The notes under the pieces are model-generated. The model searched no databases and was not told the origin of the DNA. It was given only the letters and a program-made list of their open reading frames with translations. Of a DNA stretch of 64,000 nt, positions 38,330-51,125 are shown piece by piece (the first letter of the stretch is position 1; each line of letters begins with the position of its first letter). The stretch covers positions 8,318,187-8,382,186 of the forward strand of contig NC_079474.1 of NCBI RefSeq assembly GCF_026230105.1, written 5' to 3'. The DNA comes from Diorhabda sublineata. Lineage: Eukaryota; Arthropoda; Insecta; Coleoptera; Chrysomelidae. A program made the translations under genes and the position numbers.

Positions 38330-38985
38330 CATTCAATCGCCAACATAAAATTTTTCCTTTGTTGGGTCGTGAAAAATCTTTGAAACGTGATCATAGACAC
38401 CACCAGTATCACTTCAATATACTTCCCAGGAAGGGGTGATGTGTATTGTTCAAAATACTCCTATAGCACTTTTAGATCATTAGCATAATCGAAGTCTCAC
38501 ATCAGATCAATTGAAAAAACGGGCCATACTCGGGTATAACAACTCAATTCAAAGTGTCACCAATTATATACCATTCGAGGTAGTAAAAGGGCACTTAAAT
38601 AAGATAAATAATTTTGAACTTAGCGATCACATAGTAATTTCAAACTATGTATAAGCTCACAAACAAGAAACCCCAAGACTTTTCGAAAATATAACAGAGA
38701 CTCATAAAACCACAAAAGAAAAAAATTATTAATGATAGAAACGAAAAACGCACAGAGACTCCTGACTATAAAAATGAAAAAGTAGCCTACATTTATACAA
38801 AAATATGAGTCAAAAAAAATTCGAAAAATTGAAAATACTAGCTCAAACAAAAAATGAACTGTTAACAGATAAAAACCCAAAACTAATAAAAAACCAATTT
38901 TTTGGGAAGATGGGGCAGATGAAGATAATATTCCTAGCACTTCTGGTAATACAGATTGTACAAGAGTAACGCTACGGAAGACGAA
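38330..38985 (+). mobile_element. Retrovirus-like integrase fragment of an LTR retrotransposon
   Basis: From about 38512 the plus strand reads QLKKRAILGYNNSIQSVTNY then IPFEVVKGHLNKINN, matching the A-Y-N-x-S-x-H-x-x-T-x-x-x-P-F-E-x-x-x-G segment at the end of the integrase core. A lysine-rich tail follows (EKLKILAQTKNELL). The catalytic aspartates upstream are not readable. It could be Ty3/gypsy or another LTR lineage. Confidence 0.6.
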
Positions 38986-39309
38986 GATCTACTATCAATA
39001 ATCCTTTATTACCGATACAATTAGAAGACGCACGTTTATATATAGTAAACATACTTTTCTACATTATTTTAATTTAGAACCTATTATTTAGTATTTGTTT
39101 AACATTTTTTGACGCATCAACCACGCAGGTTTATTAGCGAGTGATTAAGGTTTAATAAATTCGATCGTTAAATCTAGATTTTACTACTTAGTTTGCAGTC
39201 TTTCAGGTAATTTATAAGTTTCTTTGGGTCTTCTTGAAGTAGTTTTTCCAGTGAATGTGGTAATTGATTCATTTTTACACCTATCAGTGAGTGAAGGCGT
39301 TTTGTTTTT

Positions 39310-39311
<2 letters not shown>

Positions 39312-39340
<29 letters not shown>
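39312..39340. repeat. (GA)n microsatellite
   Basis: About 14 GA units. Confidence 0.9.
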
Positions 39341-39429
39341 AGTGCCATTTTTAGATATGTAGTATTTATTATGTCATTGCTTTTCCTCAGAATTTGACTT
39401 GGAACAGTTTAATAAATCAAAAAATGCTT

Positions 39430-39655
39430 GAACTAAGCATAATTTTTTATAATACAATCAAGCACATTCCCAATTCAAATTTTCATATCATCAAGTTCTA
39501 GGTTGAGTACTTCACACAATATTTCTCAAGTATCCCCATAAAAAGAATCTATTGAAGCTAGATCTGGAGATGGTCTATTCAGAAAATGTTTCAGTCAAGT
39601 GAAAGTGCGCAGGTGTTTCTAAATACAGCCACATCATTCTGTTGATATTCGAATG
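39430..39655 (-). mobile_element. IS630-like transposase C-terminal fragment
   Basis: The minus strand reads NRPSPDLASIDSF and, one frame over, FFLWGYLRNIV, together the R-S-P-D-L-x-x-x-D-F-F-L-W-G-Y-L-K block of these transposases. Only this block remains. Confidence 0.6.
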
Positions 39656-39837
39656 AATATGGTTGAGAAGATCCCAATACACTAATTTCAATAATATCAG
39701 CAATTTTTGTGCATTTAAAATCAATTAGTTGAGAAATTGATAAAGAATTTCATCCTGTTTTTCTCGGAAGGAATTTGATTGGAGTGATAATTTAGTATAA
39801 ATAGGTAAGTCAAACAGATTGGTATAGGTTAACTTTT

Positions 39838-39926
39838 AGTCTTTGAAAATTATAACTTTGTTATCAAAACGCGCGTTATACAGTATAATTGTTAAATGTT
39901 GGTGTGAAGAGCGTGTGAACAGTGTG
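39838..39926 (+). repeat. Decayed copy of the hammerhead-bearing repeat
   Basis: Reads TTATAACTTTGTTATC, then AAAACGCGCG and ACAGTATAATTGTTAA..GTTGGTGTG, ending ACAGTGTG. It aligns along its whole length with the minus strand of 51141-51233. The core positions have changed (TTGAAAA, AAAA), so no ribozyme is expected here. Confidence 0.65.
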
Positions 39927-39939
39927 TTAAATATGTATG

Positions 39940-42465
39940 CAGAATGCGTGAAAATCAATTATTCACGAAAATCCATATATAAAAAACTAAGCATTGAGAA
40001 ATTAAAGGGAGCTCCTGGCTTCAGAAAAAAACAATTTATATAAAGCTGGACATCATGAAAGACATTTCAGAAAAGTTAAGAAAATATGTATTGCTAGATG
40101 TATATTCTAGTTTTTCTCTATGATTATCAAGAGAAAACGAATTGTGAAATAAATTTGAGATTCGACAAATTAATTTATTACAGTTTTTGGACTGCGGCAT
40201 ACAATAAGTAATTAACGAAATATGAAAAGTCTGTGACAAGAAGCGGTTGACAAATTATAATCTTTTATAATTAGGAGCAGACAAGTCTTAAAATTCTCTT
40301 CATTTCCATTATCGTTTTCCGTTTTCCTAAATTCAATATTATTATTTCCGTTCGCAAACATTGGATACTACAAATAAACCCTCTTTGAGAATTGAGATTC
40401 ATACAATGTTATACATTTTTTCTCGTTCTTTTTCTGCTTTGAATGACTGAGTAAAAAATTGACTAACTAATCATACTAATAGAAAAATTGTTTCATTAGC
40501 TATGTAAGCTTACTGATTTCTAAATTCGTCATTGCATAAATTCATGTTTTAATCTACAGAATAAAAATGTATTGATGAAAATGAGATAAAGGTATTGCAA
40601 TTAAAATTTTCACCTCATTAAAAGCTTCAAAGAGAGACTTTACTCTGCTGATTTTAACGGATATCTTTCTTTGAGATACGTAATTGAACCTATGTAATTA
40701 CAGTCTTTTCATCCAGCTGCGTTATCATCTCTTGAAATATAGCAGTTAATTTGTTTCCTAAAGCGATTTTGTATAATTGGAAATATTCATTTTGCAGTTA
40801 CGATTCGAAATCGAATTGATAAATATTTAATTCAGAATGTTTTCGTTAAATTATAGATAATCATCTTTGAAAGATTTTACTGTCATATTCACTCTTAAAA
40901 GTCTTCACTTCATGCATTCGTTACAACAAAAAACTAGCCTTGTCATACATTTTGCAATGATTTGTGCTGTTAGTGGGATTAGATAGTTACTTAAAACTTC
41001 TTAAAGTTCTTCTTTGGTGGTAAAGTCATTTCCACCAAAACACGTCTTGAATTGGAGTTACAAGAGGTATGTCTTTTTTTGCTTTGTATCGGTATCAAGA
41101 AGCTATGTAGAAGCCCATAATAGGCTGCTATAATTTTGTTGTTCCCGATTGCATGAAAACAACAAAAAGCTTCCAAAAACAATGATTTTGTTGTATTCCT
41201 CCTAGTCAAACACGTAATTTCATTTCGTAGGGTAATGTGTGTGTAGACATTACTTCGATTAATTTTTGGCTTTTGGATTGTCGTACAGAAATCAAATGAT
41301 GATATTCTTCAGGAAATTTTCCCTTTTTTTGTTTCACCCCATGAAAAATTCTAGGACACTCGCTCCATTTTTGAGGTCTGCTGTAACTATTATTTTCTAC
41401 TATCACGCACTTTTTCATAAAGTCAATAAGTGCACACACATTAAACATCTCTGCTCTATAACGTCTTTCAGTATTTTATCTGAAGCTTTTGTGTAATTAT
41501 TTGTATTATGACCACAGGTAATTGAGTTACATATATTAGCTATAAACCATTCTTTTGTCGAAACTTCATTCGAATGAAAACAGTTTCCCATTTTCTTTTA
41601 TAAAGTTGTTTCCAATTAAATCATTTCATCGATTTTCTGATTCAGTTGCTGTAATTGCATAAACCACATTACGAAATTCTGAAATAATATGTTGCGGTTT
41701 TGTTTTATCAACACCGTTACGTCCATCGCAAAACCAAAGCAAGCAGTAACAAGAATTATAGAAGTTTTCACTTGTTAACCAGACAACAAAATAATAACAA
41801 AATTAACCCCCAAGTAGGTAGGATTTCATCTGCTTTCACGCCTTTGCACGCTTATAAAATTCTCCTGTACTGCAGCACACGATTCACGTATGGTTTATAC
41901 TTTAGAGAGTAGGGCGTGCATATGTTATCCCACTGTGCTCCAGCACTGTGAATGTTCTGACGTACAGTAGAAAAATAGAGAACGCAACAAAGAATCGATA
42001 ACCATAGTTCGTCTTAAATTACTTATTAAGAATCTACAAACAATAGAATTTTTGTTGTTCAACTTAAAATTTGGAATGTTTTTTTTTTCAACAATTGCTT
42101 CCTGAATTTCTGTGAAATCCTAACTTGAATATAGCGGAGTGCATTCAAGGTTTAGATAATCTCAAAAGATATTTTAAATTCCAAAAATCTGACGACAACT
42201 TTGAAATTGAAACAACACACAGGATTTAGATATTGATTCCGAATTTCCCATATCAACGCTTAGGAAATATACTTGATTATTAAATTACAAGGGCTATGAT
42301 CAAACAGTTTCAAATTCATTCCAGCCGTTTATATAACAATTCTTTATCACGAGATTACGTCAGTAAATAAAATATTCACCTTCTGATCTAAATGCTATTT
42401 AATATTCTGGTTTCTGTACGAGCTTTAGGATATAACTAAAAATATTCTTATGAAAGCCTACATGG
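39940..42465. other. Intergenic DNA, one unassigned coding-like stretch
   Basis: On the minus strand 41540-40985 a frame of 80 codons (41448-41206) is followed by other frames that also look protein-like (for example FWKLFVVFMQSGTTKL near 41160). I do not recognise the family; a decayed transposon gene is most likely. Nothing else seen. Confidence 0.35.
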
Positions 42466-42469
42466 ATAT

Positions 42470-42834
42470 TGTTACGAAGATGTCTCCGCCCTAGAGCCGA
42501 TCCTGCCTAGGTGCGCGGCGCCTTTGACTTTACATTGTTTCTCTTGAATAATTTCTAGGAAGGTCTATTTATTTATTTGTTTTGTTTCTTCATTTTTCTA
42601 GAACTCTTAAGAACTTCTTTGGATAAATAAGCGGATTTGTTAGCGCAGTTAAGTTCAGTTTATATTGAATAGTCGTAGTGAACACAACGAATTAGCAAAT
42701 TAATCAATCAAGTTAGTTGAGTGATAGTGATAAGTGAATTATTATAAGTTAGTGTATTGTATATTCTTCAAATAAATCAAGAATGTAGTAGACAGTGTCT
42801 ATTAATCGTATAAATATGAATCAAAAACATTACA
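42470..42834 (+). mobile_element. Long terminal repeat, Ty3/gypsy type
   Basis: The block starts TGTTACGAAGATG and ends ATTACA. It contains AATAAA near its end (about 42771), and one base later comes TGGTGTCAG, which matches the 3' end of tRNA-Leu and would be the primer-binding site (42836-42844). Together these are the classic layout of a 5' LTR. I could not find a second copy in the window, so the 3' LTR is lost, diverged or absent. Confidence 0.6.
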
Positions 42835-42878
42835 CTGGTGTCAGTATTGTCAGTTTGTAAATGATAAGTGACATAAAC

Positions 42879-43310
42879 ATGGCCAACATACTAAGTGACC
42901 TGATAGTGACGGAACTGAAAGGTGAACTGGATAATGGCGAGTTGGAAACGCCTGGTTAGAAGAGAGAAGACATAAAGTAGTACAGGTAAGTAAGGTATTG
43001 ATCCAGGAACATATCAATTAAAATACGAGGCTTCAATGATATTACGGATATTATTATTATATATTATATATTATTATTATTATAATTATTATTATGGATA
43101 AGAAAATTTCAACTCTGAAGGATGATATTCCTGCCGATATCCTATCATTGAAAGTTGACATTGCAATCGGATACCATGAAGAAGATGACAACGATGAATG
43201 AGAAGATACAATCAGATATAGAGAATAAAATGATATTGATTGAAGGGAAAATCAAGGATCTGGAAAGAAGATTGCAAATTCAAGAACAAAAGACACTCCA
43301 ATCGAATTGA
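42879..43310 (+). mobile_element. Gag-like remnant behind the LTR
   Basis: ATG at 42879 opens MANILSDLIVTELKGELDNG followed by ELETPG and a stop. The pattern L-x-x-L-x-V-x-x-L-K-x-x-L...G resembles the SAP-like start of some insect gypsy Gag proteins. At 43176-43310 a helical, charged stretch (NKMILIEGKIKDLERRLQIQ) looks like a coiled coil. The frame between is interrupted. Confidence 0.45.
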
Positions 43311-43314
43311 AAAA

Positions 43315-45825
43315 GATCGAACATACAAAACCATGCAATACACAAGCACAAGTCGAAACAGAAGATTTCGGCAGTTCTACACGGTCATGGTCCCAACGTT
43401 AGACAGTAAGACGTCTTGAACCAATTTCTTCCATTCTTACTTTCAATCAATTTTTTTCGCGACACATATCCGAAAAATACTACTACGTGTAGTAAAAGAA
43501 GCCCGCATAGGAGCAGTCTTACAAAAAACTGAGATATCTATACCAAACCTAGATAAGTGTGGTTGACCAGTATAAACACGATTGACCTGTACAATGCTAC
43601 TGATGCCAAGGCTTCCACCATGGATAAAACACGTGCAATATGGACATGTACTGCGTGAGATATGCCGAAGTACACTGGGTGGAGGACTCTACCCTTAGCA
43701 GAGCCGAAAACGCAAAACTACGAAGGTAAGTACCCGGCTAACGATAGGGGGTAGCCGAAAAATCCAAAGAAGACAGAAACAAATGAACCAGCCACGAACA
43801 CCACTCAAGTAGCACTAGCTGCTAAGAAATTGCCAGGTCCAGCAACACAAGGAAAGCACGAGCTATTCAGTATGCTGAAGAACATGCAGACGCAACGCTG
43901 ATTGTCCAACAGGTAAAGTAGAACGGAGTACAACATCATTAGGTTGAATTAGTTAAGTTAAACTTTTTTCAAAGATATAAAAAAAAATACTGGAAACAAA
44001 AAGAAAATTTTCATTCATTCATCATTAAGGACCAGAAAGACAAGAGTGTATAGCCAACAGGTTAACTCTTGAAAAAAATATAGGACTTCTCAGAATCTCC
44101 TATAGAACTCAAGGAAGAGGCAGGAATCTTTGCACGTCGAAATGACAGAGAGTGGTGGAATGTTCTTTCTCGCATCCATTCGGGGATTTATGCGGGGGTA
44201 GATGCTAAGACAGGATTTCTTACGCACATGTGTGTGAATGCAAACAGTCGCAAACAGAACACGATAGAGTAACAGGTATCAAAATGTATCTTCGATTATT
44301 TGGTCAATAAAGAATTATTCGTTACATTTAAATATTAACCATTGAATTTCAATTTCGCAACAGTAATTGGAAATGCGTAACAATACTTTAACTGAGGCCA
44401 AATTCCACATCTTGAAGAAGAGTTTTCTGTCGAGGACATTAAAGTGCACATTAATGCTATTCAAGTGTACCATTGGAACTAATGGGAAAAAATTTGATAG
44501 CGTTATTTGTAATTAAATATGGATCATATTCAATTTATGATCCAACCGAGTAACTTAGACATCTAGATTCAATCTATTGATGTTGAAGAAAATATGTATG
44601 TCATAAAACTTGAATGAAACACGTTTTGCTAGAATTTACAGTTTAGTCTACTTTCAAACGTTTTCTCTTTACTCCCTTGCAATGTGAGAATATATTCTTT
44701 AGTGGTTTTGTTTTGAGTTGGAGTAAATTCTTCACGATTAACATTTGAATCTTTTTCCAGAAGTGAATCATTTTTAATTCAACATTTGAAAAAATGGTTG
44801 ATTGCAGTAAAAAATTTATATATACCTTACATGTATTTTTCCAAAGCAAATGAGTCATACTCTATGTATCTTTATGAAATTATTCAGTTTATAAGATCAA
44901 AGGAAGCTTTGTGCATTCGGGATAATATTATATTCAAATGTAACATGTTGTGACGAAATTTTTCTATCATGAATATCATATGAACGTGAGAAGCTGGTTC
45001 TTCGTATTTACATAATAATATATTGTCGGAAAATCATTCAGTTCTCATCGTTACGTATCTTTAGATACCTTTTTATTTATACGGGATATTGAATTCGACG
45101 ATAAAAACGAAGCTTAAAATGGTATCCGGAACTTTGACTGAGCGTTCGGATGTATTTATGTTATCAAAACCATTTGAAGTGAACAATATAAAAACTCTGG
45201 GAAGAAATTTATACATTTCTGTAGATATTTGAGTAATTTTTTTTTAGTAATGAAAAGAAAACTCATTTTCCACTAATATAGAAAATTCAGAAGTGTTAGC
45301 TTCCGTATCAAGGTGAATTAAGAAATTAATTTTCAGGAACCAACATTTTAACGATGATTATCACATGAAGTTTAAATTCAAATTATAGTCGGTGAAACTG
45401 CTGACGAATGGTTAGGTTAGGTTTCTCACATTCAATTTCGTTCTCAGGGACATAGGTCTCACGATAGACTTCTTTCAGTAACATAATGCCAATAATCGAA
45501 TAGCGGAATTTTTTATTCACAAAAAGAGATAAGAGGTGTCTCTTTGCCAACTGAATAGTTGTAGTAGTAGAACAATATTCAATTTTTAGAATCAGCGAGT
45601 CATTTAGAAGTATAGATAAACAACAACATTACACAAAAAGTTGGCCCCTTAAAATTCATACATAAAACTGATAACTGAATAGAATAATACTGAGAAAATA
45701 ATGAACGTAAATAAGGTATTCTACATAAATCGAAATATTTTTTCTATAATCAAATTCATCAAATTATTTTCAAATATTTTTTTTGTGAATAATAAAGTAT
45801 GTGGCAAGCGTAGCTTTGAGATTAA
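43315..45825. other. Probable retroelement interior, not readable, and AT-rich DNA
   Basis: 43400-43930 is GC-richer than its flanks and may belong to the element at 42470, but no pol motif is readable. 44130-44310 shares a stretch with 49380-49530. The rest has no recognised feature. Confidence 0.35.
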
Positions 45826-45839
45826 CTATCTACAAGTCG

Positions 45840-46005
45840 ATTTGTAGATTCGGTTAACGTCCTACTAGAGCCTTTCACAGAGAAAGGTCAAAAAGTTGCT
45901 CAAACAGTGATTAAACTGTTTACCGACTTTGTAGTCGAGGAAGAGGTGCTTTTCAGAAAATCCAGGTTATCTCTAATATGCTTTATTTATTCGGTTATAA
46001 CTGTT
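45840..46005 (+). mobile_element. Possible gypsy integrase core fragment
   Basis: The frame reads LLEPFTEKGQKVAQTVIKLF then TDFVVEEEVLF. It resembles the stretch W-x-E-A-x-P-L-x-D-Q-x-A-x-T-V-A-x-x-x-x-x-x-F of integrase cores. Short and unsupported on both sides. Confidence 0.35.
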
Positions 46006-46952
46006 TCATTATAGCTAGTGAATTTCAATAACAAAGTCCAGATAAAGAATCTATTAGAACTTTCCAAACTTATTATGTATTGCTATAAATATCTCTAATT
46101 TCAATTAACTTCAGAAAGGTATTGAATAGATACTTGTAATAGAAATTGTCTGTACGGGTATTTATATGTACTTTGTATAGAAAGACGATCAAAGGATGAT
46201 GAGACTCTAGTGAAATATGTGAGCGAATTGTTCATCTGGAATAAGCCGTCGAAAACTCGAGTGTAACAATATTTCTCTTTGATCCAACAATAAGACAATT
46301 TCCGCGCCATTTCAATTAGAGGGTAAAATTGCCCCGAGATTGTAAAATCTTTGAAAAGATATTTTGTGAGAATAACTCATCATTAGAGTAATAATTTATA
46401 TTATACCGCTTATTATGAAAGGATCATAGCGATTATTATTTTTTCATTGTATATATTTGTAAGATCTGCTGCTTGTCACACTTAAATTGATATTGTTATG
46501 AAAACCAATGGAAGAGATAATGTTCCACAATTCTTATACTATGAAATTGTGACTTTTATGATATTATAAAATGGTCGTTCCTCATGAGTCAATTGAGTGG
46601 AGTAATCGAAGAAATATTTTAGTTTAAACCTTAGTTCCCCTGTAGAAGACTTTTCCTCAGGAAGTAATATTTGGCATCAGTTGAAGTATTTGAATAAATG
46701 GTATTCAGATAGTGTGAGCAATTAATATTAAATTGGACGCCACCATTTTTTTAACGAACAACGTTAAAAATGAATGAGAAATGAAGGTGAAAGAGCTGGA
46801 AACACCTTATGAATTGAATTTATAATGAGAATTAGGCAAACAAAAACTATTCCCGTACACGATTATCCAAATTAATGATTATTGTTAATAACAATAATAA
46901 ATTAACTGCTTATCCAAAAGAGCACAATGAATAAAAGCAGTTATAAATCAGA

Positions 46953-46956
<4 letters not shown>

Positions 46957-47022
<66 letters not shown>
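46957..47022. repeat. (AT)n microsatellite, 33 units
   Basis: Uninterrupted AT dinucleotide run. Confidence 0.95.
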
Positions 47023-47025
<3 letters not shown>

Positions 47026-47739
47026 TATTTTTGATAGTGTTAATACTTGTATAAATTTTCAATCGAAAAATTGATTTTGGTTACTATAGGGATTTTTAAT
47101 TGGTTAGATTATGAATGACGTTGAATTTTTATAGGTTAGATAAGGATAAGTTGTAGTGAATTTTAGAGTAGGTTCATCATTAAGTTCTTTGTATGATTGG
47201 GACAGTTGGTTTTCCTTTGTTACGTGGTGTATCGGCTGAATCCTTGGTTGAGCACCTAACCTGACAGCTGTAGAACTGCGGGAAAAAAATAGAATGAGTT
47301 AGGAAGCGGGACCACAGATGGAAATTTGCTAAAGACGGAACGAGTTAAAAGAACAGATTTCAATAAAATATATGATCTAGCATATGATAAACTGAAATAT
47401 ACTTTTTTAAACATAATAGGAATTTGTTCTATTTTATTCGTTCTATTTTCTAAATTAATGAAAATAAGAATTCACACGGAAACCATAATATAAAATTTGT
47501 TCAAAACAAAATGGAAATCCATGAAGATAACTAGAATTTTTTTGTGACCACAATAAAAAAGCACTAGTGGTTTTGGAAGTATTATGCATGCAAGTTGATA
47601 GTGCAGATTTTGTCAGTCTGATTGTTTCTAAGTAGTTTTACTTAAAGAGACACTATGATTCGAGTCATAAATCAAAATTCGATTGTTAACTGAAAAAAAT
47701 TCAATGGATACATTCTCGTCTTTAGAATCTGAACTTCAA

Positions 47740-48710
47740 GATCAATAATTTATGTTCACTAAAGCTAATACTGAGAGCGAAGATGCTTTGAAATATTTTT
47801 CATAGCATTAAAATTCTCGAAGACATAAAAACCTCTTACTGATGGTGGAATTATTAAAAACTGTTGGTTGAAAGTTACTGATGATACATTTCCATTCCAA
47901 AAGTCAATAACTTGAAATATTTCGCTATTAAAAAACTGTTCAGCTAAAGGAGAAAATGAATAAATTTACATATTTTTCAATGGCAGTTGACGACAGTACC
48001 AAGGATAAAGCCCAAATTGATGTTATTTATTAGATATTGACAGTAGTTTGGCGATAACTGAAGACCTATTTAAATGCGTTCCATTGACATGTACTATAAC
48101 AGCAAATGATATTTATTCTGCAATTGAACATTTCATAGCAGAATACATAGTCGACTCGAAGTTAAAACAGGATAAAATTTTATTGGATTCCACTGTATAA
48201 TTCATTAAAAATCATAGATATCCGAATATTTGAAAATGAACAATGTGAGGCAACCTATAATTGAAATAGTAGATTTAATGAGAATCAGAGGACTAAATCA
48301 TTGACGGTTCAATTAGCTTTTATAATATTTGGACATAAATTTTTCTGGTGTCCCTTATTTCACCGAAGTTCGTTGGGCAAGTCAAGGAGTAGTGTCAATC
48401 TCCAGCTGTTACTATGACAGTTTCTATAACCAAGGCAGTATCTGTTGTTATTGCGAACAAATCACTATAGCCGATTTCACCTTTATCATAAAAATTGTTT
48501 TTTTGTGTCTCACTGGAAGAATTTCTAACAACAGATCATTGATTTATCGTGAAAAGTGCGATTTAATTGATAATTCATCGGAATAAATGTATTGCAGATT
48601 TTATTTATTGCGTGCACTTGTTTTTAAGCACGTAAAGCTGTTTAATCATAGCCAAGAAAATGTTATGAACGATTTCTGTTCGGGTAGCAATTTCATATCA
48701 AAACTGAAGA
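47740..48710 (+). mobile_element. hAT-type transposase relic related to GTF2IRD2/ZBED5-like proteins
   Basis: Broken plus-strand frames give, in order, SLTDGGIIKNCWLKVTDDTF, then KFTYFSMAVDDSTKDKAQID (the S-x-A-x-D-x-S-T-D block, near 47965), SLAITEDLFKCVPL with TCTITANDIYSAIEHF, and near 48350 GVPYFTEVRWASQGVV, the V-R-W-L-S-R-G block. This order is that of hAT transposases of the GTF2I-repeat/ZBED5 type. Stops and shifts throughout make it a pseudogene. Confidence 0.75.
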
Positions 48711-48714
48711 CAAT

Positions 48715-50225
48715 ATCGAAAGAGTCGGTAGTCTAATTTGACCTGATCATCGGTTAAGTACTTTTACAATTATTGCAACTGTGGGAATCGCTAAAGAATC
48801 AGTAGGACGCGAATTGTGGAACAACAATTTCTCAAGATAATCTACAATTCGATGTTATTATTATATGGGATCAGTTTTCGCTGGCTACCATATACTGATA
48901 CTCAATAGAAGTTTCTTGCATGAAATTCATGTCGTTGGAAAGTTCTTAAATAGTTTATACCTTTTAAGTTTGTCGAAAGTACAACTTGATATGAGAGCCA
49001 TTGATTTATCATTATTCACATAATCAGTGAGTATTAGGTTTCCATAAACTTGAAATAACATATAAGAGAATCAAATTATTTATCCTCTATTCAAAGATAT
49101 GAACCTAAATTTCATTATACATTTCCGATTTTCACATGACTGATATAACATCCAAAAACGATAACATTAATGGAAGAGAAACCAGCTAACTCATATGTCA
49201 AAACTCCGTTATTCATGAGAAAGTGCCAGATTATAAATCGGTGACAGTTATAGAAAAGGGTGAGGACTAATCGGACTAAAGTTTTTCTGACATAACAAGG
49301 TTAGGGTGTATATTCATCGAAATAACCCTTTACGAAGAGAGGAAACCTACTGGAATTTACCAAAGAAAGACTACGCGCAAAAAACAAGACGAATGACAGG
49401 GAATAGTGGAATGTTCTCTTTAGCATCCAACTGTTGACTTTTAAGTGGTAGATTCTTAACGGGACGAGCTCTCTGACGCGCTAGCGCGAATGTGTTTTCT
49501 ATTTAGGTATGTGAATCTTCGATTTTATATGACGCTAATACCCTATTTACAAATTTGGTTCATAATTTATGGAATAAATTTGGTGGTGTGTATATTATTG
49601 AGTTTTAAAGAAATGTTCTGATATGTTAACATTACGTGTCAAATACTATCTTTACAAGAATAGAGATGAGTAGTTAATATTAACATCTCTTTCCTTTCTA
49701 TGATGTATAGGATAGTTATCCTATCAAGGTACTCGAAGATAATAAACTTTTTGAATGTTACTCATTGAAAATAAATCCAACTCAAAGGCTAAAAAACGAT
49801 ATACATGAAACATTTGATAGAAATAATTTGATTTCTGAGATTTTTTTATTCATTAAGCGAAGAATTCTCTCAACATAATCAAACTGTCCCATTATGTTGT
49901 TTGATTCACCTATGTTCCATTGTAATAAAAAGAGCAAGAAATGTTTTTTTCTCTTCTAATTCTTATCTCTGAAAAGGGTCGCGTCTGTTCTTGATGGCCT
50001 GAAAGTCTCTGATAATTAATCTTCTCTTAATATCCGGTTTGATTCAGCCTCTTGTGTCCTTCTACTGCAAATATTTATTGTTTCCTTATTGAAATCGCAT
50101 CAGAACTGTTGAAGAAATCCCAATTTTATATATTTACAGAGTAGAATAATTATGATGAAATAACTTTTAAAAACTGTTCAGACAGTAAGTATAGTGAATC
50201 AACAAAAGTAAATGTTGAATTTATT
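48715..50225. other. Intergenic DNA with a repeat shared with 44.1 kb
   Basis: 49380-49530 (CGAATGACAGGGAATAGTGG, AATGTTCTCTTTAGCATCCA) resembles 44140-44310. Nothing else was recognised. Confidence 0.4.
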
Positions 50226-50239
50226 GATGTCTTATTTAG

Positions 50240-50790
50240 TTATTTCTCTTAATTTGAAACCCAATTTATGGATATACTACGAGAGTTGTTGGGGAAGTTT
50301 TGGACGTTCGGTTTCTATTTGACAGTGATATGCGTGAGACGTTGTGAAAATGGAAGGAATTGTGCCATTGAATACTTATTTTTGAAAGGCGATGCATTTA
50401 TAGTTTTGAAATAAGAAACATTCAAAACAGTCGATTGCAAAGGATGAACCTACTTTGAGCCTAAAATGGTTATCGACTATCTTTAAAAAGTGAATTAAAA
50501 GCAGGAGAGTATCATGTATAATTACTTGCTAAGACAAAGAGAAAAATTGTGAAAAAATGCTACTGCATGTGATAAAAAAGTTTCGTCAGAATAACGCACC
50601 TCACGTTTTATGGCTAGAATTCACGAATTGCACTCACCTAATTCACTAAATATGAAATATAGGTCTTTCAATAGAAAATATTTCAGAAAACAATTTTTTT
50701 TCCAGAAAACCCTTGTAAAATGATTACTTAAAATTTTTTTTCGATAAGATGAAAATACGAATCTGTGTTTGAATCTATAGTTGTAAATAT
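50240..50790 (+). mobile_element. Highly decayed mariner relic
   Basis: An N-terminal KMEGIVPLNTYF (50349 on) and, further on, RQNNAPHVLWLE and, in another frame, RFMARIHELHSPN match the D-N-A-x-x-H and M-A-x-I-x-E-L-x...S-P-D blocks of mariner transposases. Badly shifted throughout. Confidence 0.45.
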
Positions 50791-51125
50791 AAACGATTGA
50801 TTTGGTTTTTATTCTCACTCAAAAATTTTTTGAAATTGGTAAAGACAAATGAAATGAGTTCTCGTCAATGAATAAATGAGAGTGTATTAAGAAGAAGAAT
50901 TGGAAACTTCAGTATATTCCGATGCAAATTTGGAAAGTATACAGGGTTTGTCATGCAACAGCAGCCAGGTTTCTCTTCTCGAGATGCAACCTCCAGTATA
51001 GTCTCCATTTTTTAGATTCCTTAGAGAAATCTAGACATAATTCATGTTCAATGTACTATACTTATATTCAACTGTTTGTTTTTGTTTTCACAAATATTAA
51101 GTGGTTTCAGTTAAGTTGGAATTTC

